A stretch of DNA of 64,000 nt from Streptomyces odontomachi (GCF_024435355.1 NZ_JAMJWG010000017.1:124001-188000); one strand, 5' to 3'; numbered from the stretch's first letter, positions 43,919 through 53,067 are shown. Numbers and translations are program-made. Notes: generated by a model from the letters alone, not told the origin.

Positions 43919-44581
43919 CTACTCCCCGCCGTCTCGCCCGACAGCCCGTGCCTCACCACCGGGCGGCGGGCCGAACGTCTTGTCGAGCCACGTGTTGTAT
44001 GCCTCGTCGGATATCCCCGCCGACTTCCGCAACAGCTCAGGGGAGAGCCCGGGTATCGGGCCGGACGTGTACGAGGTCATGAGGTCGCGGCCGGCGCCCT
44101 TCCAGGACTGCTCGATGTTCTGGTTCGCCTCCTGAAACGAGTGCGGGCTGAAATCGGGGTGCGCGTACTCGTTGTGCTTGAGCAGTTCGCCCCAGCCCAT
44201 TCCGGTCACGTCGTCCTCACTCGCGGCGGGGTTGCCGATGGCCGCGTTCACCACGATCTTCGCCGTGCCCGCCACGTACTGGTCCGTCTCGTAGAACGTG
44301 CCCGCCGACAGGCCCACCCCCTGCGCGAACGCGTTGCCCTCGCCGATCAGCGACCGCACACCCCATTCCCAGCGGTCACAGAAGGACTTGAACGTCTCTG
44401 TCAGCCCCTCATGCCCCAGCTCTAGGCCCGAGAGGTCCACGCCCGCAAAGCCCCTGCCCGCACCGGCCCAGCTGTCGACACCGCACTCCTTCAACTCACC
44501 CAGCGCCGCCGTCAACCCCTTGGCGATCAGGTCCAGTCCGCCCGTCTGCAGGTCCTTGCCCTCACCGCTGGGATGAGTCAT
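43919..44581 (-). CDS. Toxin-operon accessory protein, WXG/ESX-like helical protein
   Basis: A 220-residue helical protein. It starts at ATG 44581, overlapping the stop of the upstream SseB-like gene (ATGA), and ends 5 bp before the RHS toxin gene. The middle has W-x-G turns (FCDRWEWGVRSL, TGMGWGELLKHNEY) and the C-terminus has SWKGAGRDLMTSYTSG. Such architectures accompany RHS/T7SS effectors in Streptomyces and may act as secretion partner or chaperone. There is no signal peptide or membrane segment. Function is inferred from context only. Confidence 0.75.
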   Translation of the reverse strand: MTHPSGEGKDLQTGGLDLIAKGLTAALGELKECGVDSWAGAGRGFAGVDLSGLELGHEGLTETFKSFCDRWEWGVRSLIGEGNAFAQGVGLSAGTFYETDQYVAGTAKIVVNAAIGNPAASEDDVTGMGWGELLKHNEYAHPDFSPHSFQEANQNIEQSWKGAGRDLMTSYTSGPIPGLSPELLRKSAGISDEAYNTWLDKTFGPPPGGEARAVGRDGGE

Positions 44582-45339
44582 CGCACACCCCCCACGTCCT
44601 GCCCCGGAACACCGACCACGCCCACCGCCACCGCGTCCGGCACGATGCCGCGCACCGGCGGAAACAACACCCCGCCCTCGCCGCCGTCCGCAGCGTCCAA
44701 CGCCACCCCACACGGCACCCCGGCCAAGGGCACCGCCACATCCAGCAACCGCGCACCCAACACACGCCGATACGGCCATTCCCGACCGCCCTCACCACGA
44801 GCCAGCGCAAACCGCGCCAGAGCCGCCTCGTCGGAGAAAGCAAAGATCCAGCGCAGCCCGTTCAAGTCGGCCGTCAACACCTGCTCACCGTCACCATCAG
44901 CTCCGCCCGCCAGCGGCACCAGCACAGCAGTGCGTCGAAACTCACCCAACAGCACTGCGAACTCGCGACGGCTGGCAGCCAGCCGCGCAGCGTCGGCGAC
45001 CGACATGCTCGGCGCAGGCCCGAAAGTCGGGACCCCTGACATAGAGGGAGCCCGACGCACCGGCGTGGACAGAGGCTGCGGCGTCTCAGCCGGCTCCAGG
45101 ACCGCATCGCCCGGTACCGCCCTGCCAGGCTCCGTGGCGTCCGGCGCAACGTCGACTGATCCGTCACCGGGCGGCTCAAAGTCGCCCACAAGCATCGTGT
45201 CCGGAAGTGTTCGGTCCGATGTATTGGTTGCCGCCCCGTCCCTGGCTTCCGTGCACGGTGGACCGGCCAAGTCTGTGTACTCTGCGAGCCGAGACCGGGC
45301 TGCGCCGGCCGGTGGCCTGTCCTTCCCTCCCCGGTCCAT
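44578..45339 (-). CDS. SseB-like domain protein, first gene of the toxin operon
   Basis: A 253-residue protein. The first ~115 residues are polar and probably disordered. The C-terminal half (~120-245) matches the SseB N-terminal fold, with FRRTAVLVPL, LNGLRWIFAFSDEAALARFA and GVLFPPV. SseB domains frequently appear beside contact-dependent or type VII effectors in actinobacteria, where their role (adaptor or immunity-associated) is unclear. The ATG at 45339 has AAGGAT 8 nt upstream. The stop overlaps the next gene by 4 bp. Confidence 0.8.
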   Translation of the reverse strand: MDRGGKDRPPAGAARSRLAEYTDLAGPPCTEARDGAATNTSDRTLPDTMLVGDFEPPGDGSVDVAPDATEPGRAVPGDAVLEPAETPQPLSTPVRRAPSMSGVPTFGPAPSMSVADAARLAASRREFAVLLGEFRRTAVLVPLAGGADGDGEQVLTADLNGLRWIFAFSDEAALARFALARGEGGREWPYRRVLGARLLDVAVPLAGVPCGVALDAADGGEGGVLFPPVRGIVPDAVAVGVVGVPGQDVGGVR

Positions 45340-45386
45340 GCATTCATCCTTGCCGCGACGTCACAGAGGTCGCAACGATAATCACC

Positions 45387-45755
45387 TCACAGTGACGACA
45401 TTCGGACACGGAGAGTTCGCCATGGTGCACAATCAGACCGCATCGAAGTCCGCGGTTCAGGCGCGGGCCGGTAATGCCGGAGACTTGGCTGCGACCGCAC
45501 GCCGCTACCGATGACGACGAAGTCCGGGTGACTGGTCGGGCGTGGGGGCGGCTTTTGCAGCACGGCGACGCTGACCCACACGAGGAGTCGGGCGCCGCCC
45601 CGGTTCAACACGTCGATACGGGCGACCTTGCGGCCCACCTTCAGGTGCAGCTCAACCCCCTCAAGCGCCGTCGCCTCGACCTTGTTCGCCACCGCGCCCA
45701 GGGTCTCCTGGACGGAACCGGTGGAAAGCTGTTTCGGTGGTTCCAGTGACGGCAA
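45387..45755 (-). CDS. Hypothetical open frame upstream of the toxin operon
   Basis: A 122-residue frame on the same strand as the toxin operon. The central part (ETLGAVANKVEATALEGVEL then ARIDVLNRGGARLLVWVSVA) looks protein-like, with beta strands. The C-terminal 30 residues are Arg/Pro/Ser-rich and look like read-through into non-coding DNA. It has no clear ribosome-binding site and may be the remnant of a longer gene. Confidence 0.3.
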   Translation of the reverse strand: MPSLEPPKQLSTGSVQETLGAVANKVEATALEGVELHLKVGRKVARIDVLNRGGARLLVWVSVAVLQKPPPRPTSHPDFVVIGSGVRSQPSLRHYRPAPEPRTSMRSDCAPWRTLRVRMSSL

Positions 45756-46320
45756 TTGCCAGGCGGCCCTGATGCGAGATCGTCGGACCGCGGCGTTGAT
45801 CGTGGTCCGCCCCGGCTCGGGGGAAGGTGCCGGGGCGGACCGGGTACCCAGTCATCTGTTCGGCGGACGCGAGGGGGAATGACGCGTCATCACCAGTTGG
45901 CTGGGCGGCGAAGCGATGGTGTGGTTCGACGGGCATCATGAACTCGGCGCGGAACAGGCCGCCGGGCCTCACGAGGCGTTTCGTCCGTTCAGCGAAGTCG
46001 GCGAGCGGTCGGTTGTGGTTGGCACTGTAATGCCACGAGCAGCTCGTCCAGACCGCGTCACTGATCATGTCCTGAACCTCGGTGATCCGCAGGAAGTCAC
46101 CTTCGACGATCCGTACGCGATCATGCAGTTCTTCGCGCTTGAGACGGTCGACGAGGCCGGGGACAGGTGTCACGCCCTCGCCCCCGGGAAGGCGGACCTC
46201 TCCGCCGTGCGGTGCCACGGAGTCACGCTCGACGGCGATGACGTGGTTGCCGGCGGCGGCCAGCGGGATCACGAACTTGCCGTCGCTGGCACCGGCGGCA
46301 CGCCGGCCTCCGCTACACCA
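45661..46320 (-). pseudogene. SAM-dependent methyltransferase remnant
   Basis: The reverse frame carries a class I methyltransferase core: GASDGKFVIPLAAAGNHVIA (motif I and following helix), then VRIVEGDFLRI, VWTSCSWHYSANHNRPLADF and TKRLVRPGGLFRAEFMMPV. Sequence before motif I and beyond about 45850 no longer resembles the family. No start codon with ribosome-binding site precedes the core, so both ends appear lost. It overlaps the end of the hypothetical reverse frame at 45387-45755. Confidence 0.55.
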
Positions 46321-46620
46321 GCCGCTCGGTACTGGACGCGGAGGCGCGGCTGCGCGAGGCGGCGCTGACGAGGACCGCGGTGGGCCTGTCGGGATCGTTC
46401 ACGAAGGCGGCGATCGACGGCTTCGAGAGCCGGGGGAGGGCCCTGGACGACGGCCAACGTACACGACCTGTTCGACAGCCTCGACGAAACGTGGTCGTCC
46501 TGGATGCGCGAGATCCGCCTCGCCCGTGCCCGCCTGATCGTCCCGGACGGCGCAGGAATCTATCAGCGGAGTCGAAGGTCCCTGGCCGCGGTCGATGAAG
46601 GAGAGCAACGGGCCCTGAAG
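46305..46620 (+). pseudogene. Possible phage portal-protein remnant
   Basis: The forward frames contain YTSRSVLDAEARLREAAL and then, in another frame, DLFDSLDETWSSWMREIRLA followed by RARLIVPD. The latter recalls the SPP1-gp6-like portal proteins of actinophages (W-M-R-D-I-R-x-x-K-A-R). A frameshift near 46460 separates the pieces. The assignment is tentative. Confidence 0.3.
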
Positions 46621-46639
46621 CCGCACACCGCCATCGATC

Positions 46640-47276
46640 ACACAGTGTCACCAGCCGATGGGACCCCGAGTGAGGTCGCGCGACAGCTGGCCGGGATCAG
46701 CACGCCTTGGTACGTGGCCGCGGGCTGGGCGCTTGACGTGTTCCACGGGCAGGCAGACGCGCGCTCATGGCGACATCGAGATCGCGATTCCGGCCGGGAG
46801 CTTTCCCGAGGTCCGCCACCGCTTTCCCGGAGCAGGATGACCACCTTGCGTGGAGGGTTTCGATCTCGTCGGATGACAGCTCGATACCGCCGCTGGGTAG
46901 TTGCTCGCTCACATACGTTTTCGACGCGGCAGGCAGCGGTCGGATCTGGGAGGACGCCACACCGGAGGTGTTGGCCGCCATGCATCAGACATGGCTCCGC
47001 GATCCGGCCACCGGCAACTACGTGCTCGACGTGTTCCGCGAACCACACGACGGCGACACCTGGATCTGCCGACACGATGAGAGGATCCGGCGTCCCTACA
47101 GCGACATCATCCACTACACCCAAGACGGCATCCCGTATCTGGTGCCCGAACTGGTCCTGCTGTTCAAGGCCAAGCACGCCCGCCGGAAAGATCAAACAGA
47201 CTTCGAGGCGACTGTTCCGCACATGACTTCCACTCAGCTCAAGACCCTGGCCGAGCTACTCGCCCGTGCCACCTGA
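46640..47276 (+). pseudogene. Frameshifted nucleotidyltransferase (aminoglycoside adenylyltransferase-like)
   Basis: Three frames together give one protein: ISTPWYVAAGWALDVFHGQ (frame 1), then RAHGDIEIAIPAGSFPEVRH (frame 2), then GRIWEDATPEVLAAMHQTWL to the end TQLKTLAELLARAT (frame 3). Shifts lie near 46750 and 46840. The G-W-A-L-D and HGDIEIAI motifs are those of the pol-beta-type nucleotidyltransferase fold of ANT(2'')-like proteins. With two frameshifts it is inactive unless the sequence contains errors. Confidence 0.7.
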
Positions 47277-47351
47277 CTCCGGCACTGCTGCTGAGCGTGA
47301 TGGCCCTTGGGGGAGGTTCTGGGTGTCAGGGGTATCCGGTTGGATGAGCAC

Positions 47352-48032
47352 GTGACTGTCTATGACGTAGCTCGCCAGTTCCCTTCGATCGCTGACCTGC
47401 GGAACCTGTGCCGCTCACTGGCGATGCTCGACGCGATCCTGAGCCCGGACTGGGAAGGCCGGTATTACTCCTTCAACGCTGGCTGGGCCGACGACGAGGA
47501 GATGGCCTCGATGCGCAACGGGTCGGGGAACGAGTACTCCATCGTGTTCTCGGCGACCGGGGCCTACGTCCGTGGCTTCGACCACGAAGCACCGATGAGC
47601 CCGTACGGCAACGACGGCGAGCCTTGGCCGGGAGTGATCGACGAGGTTCCGGAGGTCTTCAAGCCCTTCGTCGAAGAGCCAGCGTTCACCGACGAGGATG
47701 ACGTCCCCGTCGTGACAGCCTGCCTGTGGCGGGAGGCAACGGATGATCGGTGGAGGCACGGCGTGATCGACTTCCCCGCCGGGTGTTCCGACCCGGACGG
47801 GGCAACGGGGCTGTTCAAGCTCCTGGTCGACCGCTCGCCGGAAGGGTTCCGGCGCTTCGCCGAGGACTACTACGAGGTTCCCGTGGATCTGGAAGCGGTG
47901 CGCGACGTGTATGCCTTGCGACCGCTGAGCCAGAAGCTGGTGTCATCGCTGAACGCGGATGTCACCCTCGCAGACCTGGCCGAGGACCTCGCCGAGATCG
48001 GCTACCCGCAGCCGGCGCGGGACGTGATCTGA
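47352..48032 (+). CDS. Conserved hypothetical protein
   Basis: A 226-residue acidic cytoplasmic protein from GTG 47352. The frame is open to 47307, but the sequence resembling a conserved N-terminus begins at TVYDVARQFPSIADLRNLC. It contains YYSFNAGWADDEEMASMRNG, HEAPMSPYGNDGEPWPGV and VIDFPAGCSDPDGATGLFKL. Similar uncharacterised proteins occur in Streptomyces accessory regions and may be immunity-like, but no family name is recognised. It looks intact, unlike its neighbours. Confidence 0.65.
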   Translation: MTVYDVARQFPSIADLRNLCRSLAMLDAILSPDWEGRYYSFNAGWADDEEMASMRNGSGNEYSIVFSATGAYVRGFDHEAPMSPYGNDGEPWPGVIDEVPEVFKPFVEEPAFTDEDDVPVVTACLWREATDDRWRHGVIDFPAGCSDPDGATGLFKLLVDRSPEGFRRFAEDYYEVPVDLEAVRDVYALRPLSQKLVSSLNADVTLADLAEDLAEIGYPQPARDVI

Positions 48033-48059
48033 GCTTCAACCGTGAGTGAGTGGAGAGGG

Positions 48060-48824
48060 AGTCCAGCCGCATGGTGATCGTAGGTGGTCGCCTGCGGCGT
48101 ACCGGCTCCAGGGCCCGCCGCTTTCCCTGACGAGGCGGCTGGTGGTTTTGTCGTGGTAGCCGAGGGCGCCCGCGACGACGGGGGCGGGTAGTTCGAGGAG
48201 TTGTTGTCGGGTGGCGGCGCCGCGGGCTGCGGCGACCGGGATGCCAATCTCGCGCAGTCGTGAGGACAAGTGGTCGGGGCGGGCCGGCCGTCCGGCCCGG
48301 CGGCCGGGGAAGAGCCAGCGGGATGCCTGGTTGGTGGCGGTGTTCATGTTGTCGCGGTCCGCGATGTATGCCATCAGCGGGGTTGCGACTGGTGCGGGGA
48401 CGGGTGAGGCGGGCTCCCCGAGCTGCAGAAGGGTGGTCTCTGCAGATCGTGCAGATCGCGGAGCCGTCGACGGAACGAAGTCCGGGGAGGGCCCGGTCCT
48501 GGCCGCATCCCGGGCAGGTGCCTCGTGTTCGCACCGCACGGTCCGAGCAGGTCCGGCAGACGTATCCCACTCGTCGACCATCGCCGGCCTCCCGTGCCAC
48601 GGGTAGGAATTCACATAAGCAGCGAACGCCTTGACCGTGTTCTCCCGGCCCTCCACCGTCGTCCGGGCAAGATTCCGCGCGAGCTGCTGGTTGGCGAAGC
48701 CGGTCAGCATCGCGGTGAAGACCTGTTCCTTCGGCCGCAGCAGCGCTACTCCGTCCACCAGGTGCAGCCGTGCCGCACCTGGGATCGACCCGTTGAACCC
48801 CACCGGTCCACCACCCTCCGTCAC
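48060..48824 (-). pseudogene. Mosaic of tyrosine recombinase remnants
   Basis: The reverse strand joins at least three pieces. First (48824-48570) is the N-terminal core-binding part of an integrase (LRPKEQVFTAMLTGFANQQL, VKAFAAYVNSYPWHGRPAMV). Second (about 48567-48440) is a cysteine-rich segment of another recombinase, readable partly in a second frame (VGYVCRTCSDRAV, GTCPGCGQDRALPG). Third (48410-48060) is its C-terminus (ASRWLFPGRRAGRPARPDHL, LGYHDKTTSRLVRES). The catalytic middle parts are deleted. Confidence 0.65.
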
Positions 48825-49038
48825 TCGCGTCGTGTGCGAGAAAACCGCATCAGATGCGAGTCGACGGACAAACCACAGGTCAGTCAGCCGGACGAGTGAC
48901 GCCAGCTGGCGTCGCCCTCACGTCCATCGCTACCGTCGCCACCAGCAGGCTGAACCAACTTTCATGGTCAGCACGCTGGTGGACGCCGTTGGCCACGACG
49001 ATTCGCAAACCGTCGCGAGTTCGCATCGGATGCAATTG

Positions 49039-49076
49039 GCGGCACTTGGAACATCGGAACGAAAACTGGCGCTAAG
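49039..49076. repeat. Tn3-family terminal inverted repeat (38 bp)
   Basis: The inner half reads GGAACGAAAACTGGCGCTAAG in total over 49056-49076, nearly the canonical Tn3 end in which GGAACGAAAACT is followed by CACGTTAAG. It faces the transposase remnant that begins 91 bp further. No matching right end was seen. Confidence 0.7.
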
Positions 49077-49166
49077 GCCCGGCGCTCGCGCGTAGGGCTT
49101 TGACCTGGGCTGTTGTGGCGTCGGACTCTTCACCAGTCGTGTTGATCAAGGGTGTGGAGGTCCGGG

Positions 49167-50300
49167 GTGCCGGTCGAGTTTCTGACGGATGAGCAGGTGG
49201 CGGGGTACGCCGCGTTCCGAAGTGCGCCGCCGCGGGCGGATCTGGAGCGGTCTTCTTTCTGGACGACGCGGATCGGGAGCTGGTGGAGCCGAAGCGCCGG
49301 GAGCACAACCGGCTGGGCTTCGCGGTGCAGATGACCATGGTCCGTTACCTGGGGGTGTTCCTGGACGACCCGATCGACGTGCCGACCGAGGTGGTCGACT
49401 ACCTTGCGGGGCAGCTGGGCATCGCGGACACCTCGGTGCTCGAGGGGTACGGCGAGCGGTGGAAGATGCCGTTCGAGCACATGTGGGAGCTGCGGGAAGC
49501 GTTCGGCTACCGGGAGTTCGGCGGGGTGGAGGCGGAGCTGCGGGAGTGGGTGGACGCGCGGGCGTGGACGGCCGGGGAGTGGCCGAAGGCGCGGTTCGAC
49601 GCGGCGGTGGTGTGGCTGCGGGAGCGGCGGGTGCTGCTGCCGGGGGTGACGACGTTGGTGCGGCTGGTGGCGTCGGTGCGGGCGGGAGGCGAACGGGCGG
49701 CTGCGGCAGACGCTCTACGGCCTGCTGAGCGCCGGTCAGCGTGCGGTGCTGGACGGGTTGCTGGAGGTGCCGGCCGGTGCGCGGGTCTCGGAACTGGACC
49801 GGCTGCGACCGGGGCCGGTGCGGGTGTCGGGTCCGGCGATGAAGGCGGCGCTGGAGCAGGCGGCGGAGGTCGCCGCGTTCGGCATGGCGGACGTGGACGT
49901 CGCCGCGGTGCCGCCCCGGCGGTTGGCGGAGCTGTCGCGGAACGGGGTCGACGGGAAGCGTCGCTGCTGCGGCGGCACGGTGACCACCGGCGCCTGGCCA
50001 CCCTGCTGGCCACGGCGGTGTACCTGACGACGCGGGCGGTCGATGACGCGCTGGACCTGCTGGAGGTGCTGGTCGCAACGAAGCTGCTGGCCCGCTCCGA
50101 GCGGGAGACGACGCGGGAGAAGCTCAAGACGCTGCCGCGGGTAGAGCGGGCCGGGGCGAAGCTGGCGGCCGCGTTCAAGGTGGTCTTCGAGGAGACCGCC
50201 GAGCAGGTCGACACCGCGACCGGGGAGATATCCGTCCGCGGCCCTGCCTCTGCTCGGCGCCGGCCGCCAACCCCGCGGGGGGTCCGGAGCAATTCGTCCC
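49167..50300 (+). pseudogene. Tn3-family transposase, frameshifted and truncated
   Basis: The N-terminal ~370 residues of a Tn3 transposase (DUF4158 region) are spread over alternating frames. VPVEFLTDEQVAGYAAFRSA starts at 49167. It continues as NRLGFAVQMTMVRYLGVFLD from ~49285, LDGLLEVPAGARVSELDRLR from ~49746 and LLATAVYLTTRAVDDALDLL from ~49990, up to FKVVFEETAEQVDTATGEI. Frameshifts lie near 49270, 49690 and 49960. The catalytic DDE domain, ~600 residues, is absent. Confidence 0.8.
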
Positions 50301-50331
50301 GACGCGTCACCACCCACCAGGAGGAGTCTAA

Positions 50332-51009
50332 GTGAACACACGCGCCGCCGTTTTCGACGTGGACGGCACTCTCGTGGACACCAATCACCTGCACGTTGTG
50401 TGCTGGTGGCAAGCCCTGCGCCAGGCCGGGCATCGGGTGCCGATGACCGACGTGCACGCGGCCATCGGCCTGGGTTCCACAGACCTGCTGGCCCACGTAC
50501 TGGGTGAGGAGCGCGACCGGTCCCAGGACACCGACATCAGCGCTGGGCACAAGGCGCTCTACGGCACCTTCCACGAGCGGTTGGCACCCTTCGAGGGAGC
50601 CGCGGCCCTGCTGCGCAGGCTGCACACCGAGGGCTGGCGGGTTGTCCTGGCCACCTCCGCGAGCGGTCCGGAACTGGCAGCTCTGCGCGCCGCCCTCGAC
50701 GCGGACGACGCGCTCTCCGCCATGGCCAGCGCCGATGACGTCCGCTCCGGCAAGCCCGCACCCGACCCGGTGCTGGACGCCGTGCAACGGGTCGGCGCGC
50801 AGCCGCGTGACAGCGTCTTCGTCGGCGACTCGGTGTGGGACATGCAGGCCGCCCGCCGCGCAGGGCTGGTACCCGTGGCGCTTCTCAGCGGCGGAATCAG
50901 CCGGGCGGCACTTCAGGAAGCTGGTGCCGTCGAGGTGTACGACGGGACGCAGGATCTGTTGCGCCATCTGGAGCACAGCGTGATCGCCTCCGTTGCGCGA
51001 ACCCGTTGA
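50332..51009 (+). CDS. HAD-superfamily phosphatase/phosphoglucomutase-like
   Basis: A 225-residue HAD hydrolase. The four signature motifs are intact: FDVDGTLVDT (Asp9/Asp11), VLATSASG, the Lys in RSGKPAPDPVLDAV, and FVGDSVWDMQAA. A helical cap of the C1 type lies between motifs I and II (~20-85). Similar proteins are beta-phosphoglucomutases or sugar/2-phosphoglycolate phosphatases, and the substrate is not predictable. The start is GTG 50332 with AGGAGGAG 8 nt upstream. Intact among transposon wreckage, and immediately downstream of the Tn3 remnant, it was perhaps carried as cargo. Confidence 0.88.
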   Translation: MNTRAAVFDVDGTLVDTNHLHVVCWWQALRQAGHRVPMTDVHAAIGLGSTDLLAHVLGEERDRSQDTDISAGHKALYGTFHERLAPFEGAAALLRRLHTEGWRVVLATSASGPELAALRAALDADDALSAMASADDVRSGKPAPDPVLDAVQRVGAQPRDSVFVGDSVWDMQAARRAGLVPVALLSGGISRAALQEAGAVEVYDGTQDLLRHLEHSVIASVARTR

Positions 51010-51188
51010 AGACCCATGCGCGATGTGGACAGATTCGCACCGCAGAGCGTGACATGGATCCACTGTGACGTCAGCTAAGTCATCCTCGCTCCCGTCGCAT
51101 GCGGCACGCTGCGGGCCCAGCTCTGCGGTCTCCGGCAGTACGGATGCCGTCCGGCAGGCGCTGTGGGCGGGCTCACGGCAGAAGACCT

Positions 51189-51643
51189 TCAGGATGGGAA
51201 GGTGAACTCCCTGCTGTGTCCGCAGTCGGGACACCGGCCGAGGTACCAGCTGGGCAGGAAGTACGTCTCCATGTCGTAGCCGATGTGGCCGCAGTCCGCA
51301 CAGCGGGTGCCCAGCATGAGCTGCTGTGCGCGGGCGTTGTCCACCGGTTGCGACGGGCGCGGTGCGGAGGGGGCGGGGCCCGGAGCGGGCGGTGTGGGGT
51401 GCGGACGGGACGGGACGTGGCAAGGGTGGGCCGTCGGCGCTTGCCCTCGCGCCTCCACCCCAGCAGCAGTGTTTCCACCGCCAAGAGCACCGCCGTCGCG
51501 CCCATCAACGCGCCGGCGAAGACCGTCCACCCCAACAGCGGACAGGTCACCTCACCCACCCGCACAGCGGCGATGACGGACCCGGCCAGCAACATGAGCA
51601 CGGCGGCGGTTCCGTAGTCAGTGCCGTCATCGCTTCTGATCAC
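51189..51643 (-). pseudogene. Frameshifted membrane/zinc-ribbon protein
   Basis: From GTG 51643 one frame encodes two hydrophobic segments (TAAVLMLLAGSVIAAVRV and FAGALMGATAVLLAVETLLL) and a basic stretch. The sensible continuation is in another frame ending at 51189, with two C-x-x-C pairs (CADCGHIGYDMETYFLP, then CPDCGHSREFTFPS). A one-base shift near 51400-51440 would join them. It could also be two overlapping genes. The upstream 42-residue gene overlaps its start by 17 bp. Confidence 0.5.
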
Positions 51644-51755
51644 GGCCCACGACTCCGATGACCGATCCCGTCAGGCCGTGCCCTGCCGCCCCGCCCAGCG
51701 GTGCGCCGATCGCCACGGCCAGGGACTCCATGACGAGGGCGAGTAAGACGGCCAT
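51627..51755 (-). CDS. Very small hydrophobic protein
   Basis: 42 residues from ATG 51755 (CCGGAG 7 nt upstream). There is one probable membrane helix (MAVLLALVMESLAVAIGAPL) followed by a Gly-rich segment and a basic end (GVVGRDQKR). It overlaps the start of the downstream membrane/zinc-ribbon frame, as expected for a coupled pair. No family is recognised. Confidence 0.4.
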   Translation of the reverse strand: MAVLLALVMESLAVAIGAPLGGAAGHGLTGSVIGVVGRDQKR

Positions 51756-51966
51756 GGCACGCTCCGGGGAGAGATCAACGGCGGGTGCGTGGTGCGACGT
51801 CCGCGTGCGGTCGCTACGGAGAAAACGCCTGCGATGAAGCCGCACTTGCAGTCAAGCCCCAGTGCTCAGGGCATTCCGCTGGAAGAGATCCAGCGCTTCG
51901 ACGACCACGCCGGTAATGTCCGTTTCCGTATGAGGGTTGCGTCAGGGATGCTGGTCATAGCAGCGG

Positions 51967-52365
51967 CTATTGCTTCCTGGCGAAGCTGCCCGTGTCGGCT
52001 TCGGTGAGAATGTTGAGTTTGACCAGGCGTTTCACCTTGGCTCGGGTGCCCTCGATATTCTTCGGCAGGAGGTCGTGGCCGAGGGCCTGGCAGACGTCCT
52101 TGGCCCGCAGTGGTCCGGTGGCCTCGTTGAACACGGTGAGGATGCGGGCGTAGCCCGGGTGCTCGGGCAGTTCCGGAGGGGGCGCGGGGAATCTGTCGGC
52201 GTGACTGGTGACGATCTTGCGGGTGATCGCAAGATGTTCGAGGTGTGTCTCGGCCTCCCGGAGCCGGGTCTGCAAGGTCGTCGATCTGCGCACGGAGGTC
52301 GTCGGCAGGGCCTGGACGGCTTCCTCTTGGATGTCCAGTGCCTGGAGGAGAGGCTGGATGTTCAC
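51967..52365 (-). CDS. Winged-helix-like hypothetical protein (transposon-associated type)
   Basis: 132 residues from GTG 52365. The N-terminal half is a probable coiled coil (TLQTRLREAETHLEHLAITR). The C-terminal half resembles a winged-helix (YARILTVFNEATGPLRAKDV, then LLPKNIEGTRAKVKRLVKLN). Proteins ending in LTEADTGSFARKQ are, from memory, common in Streptomyces near insertion sequences. The 210 bp after the stop contain a reverse fragment (EALDLFQRN-like) that may be a transposase scrap. It is probably a mobile-element accessory gene. Confidence 0.55.
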   Translation of the reverse strand: MNIQPLLQALDIQEEAVQALPTTSVRRSTTLQTRLREAETHLEHLAITRKIVTSHADRFPAPPPELPEHPGYARILTVFNEATGPLRAKDVCQALGHDLLPKNIEGTRAKVKRLVKLNILTEADTGSFARKQ

Positions 52366-52431
52366 GCTGCCGTCGTTTCGCGCCGGGTGGGAGTGTTCGC
52401 ACCGGTGAGGGTCTTCCGCGGCTGACGGAGG

Positions 52432-53067
52432 TCACCCAGACGTGGGGCGCAGGAGGTCGAGCATGTCCCGGCAGGACCTGTCCGAGGTGCAGTCGGGATA
52501 ATAGGCGCTCCACTGCGGGGGGATGTCGGCCGCGCCGCGTGCGAACACGGCCAGCGCCTCGCCGTTCGCGTACACCAGACCGCCCTGGTCGACGGTGGGC
52601 CTGGTCGTCAGCAGGCGTGCCAGGTCAGCGCCGTCGAAGGCATACTCCTCCCGCCACATGGCGATCACCTCCTGCGAGGTGCAGGCCTCGCATGGATCGG
52701 TGCTGAAGTCCTGCGGGGACCCGGCGGCGAGCAGGCGTGCCAGCGTGTCGTAGTCCCGCCCGCACGCCGCGCGGTACACCGGTTCGACCACCTTCCGCCA
52801 GTCCTCCGCGACGCCTGTGGCGTCCCGGTCCTGTCCTTCGAACTCGGGGCCAGGGCAGGACGGCGCAGACGCTGTGGAGGTGGCCGTCGCCGTTGTCGTC
52901 GTCGTTGCGGAGGCACTTGGCCGGTGGTGGTGCGCGGCGGGGCCGCCGTCCCCGTCGAAGATCGCCAGCCGGAACACCAGCAGGAGACCGGTGGCGAGGA
53001 CGAGCAGGGCAAGGGCCGCGCGCCAGGCCCTCTGCCGCCGGCGGGCCTCCGGCTTTCCCGTCAACAC
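52432..53067 (-). CDS. Membrane-anchored exported protein, unknown function
   Basis: About 211 residues from GTG 53067, which overlaps the previous stop by 7 bp and has AAGG 10 nt upstream. GTG 53076 is an alternative. One TM helix (~15-36) is followed by a His/Ser/Thr-rich linker. An extracytoplasmic domain (~75-210) follows with six cysteines (including CEACTS, YPDCTSDRSC). The domain looks NTF2-like in places (EDWRKVVEPVYRAACGRDYD), but this is weak. Coupled to the upstream membrane protein. Confidence 0.75.
   Translation of the reverse strand: MLTGKPEARRRQRAWRAALALLVLATGLLLVFRLAIFDGDGGPAAHHHRPSASATTTTTATATSTASAPSCPGPEFEGQDRDATGVAEDWRKVVEPVYRAACGRDYDTLARLLAAGSPQDFSTDPCEACTSQEVIAMWREEYAFDGADLARLLTTRPTVDQGGLVYANGEALAVFARGAADIPPQWSAYYPDCTSDRSCRDMLDLLRPTSG

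Noticed and set aside
45422..45514. Forward 30-codon frame beginning MVHNQTASKSAVQ, with GGAGAG upstream
   Set aside because: Too short to support without homologues and overlaps a reverse frame. It may be a remnant of a small WXG-type gene, but that cannot be shown.
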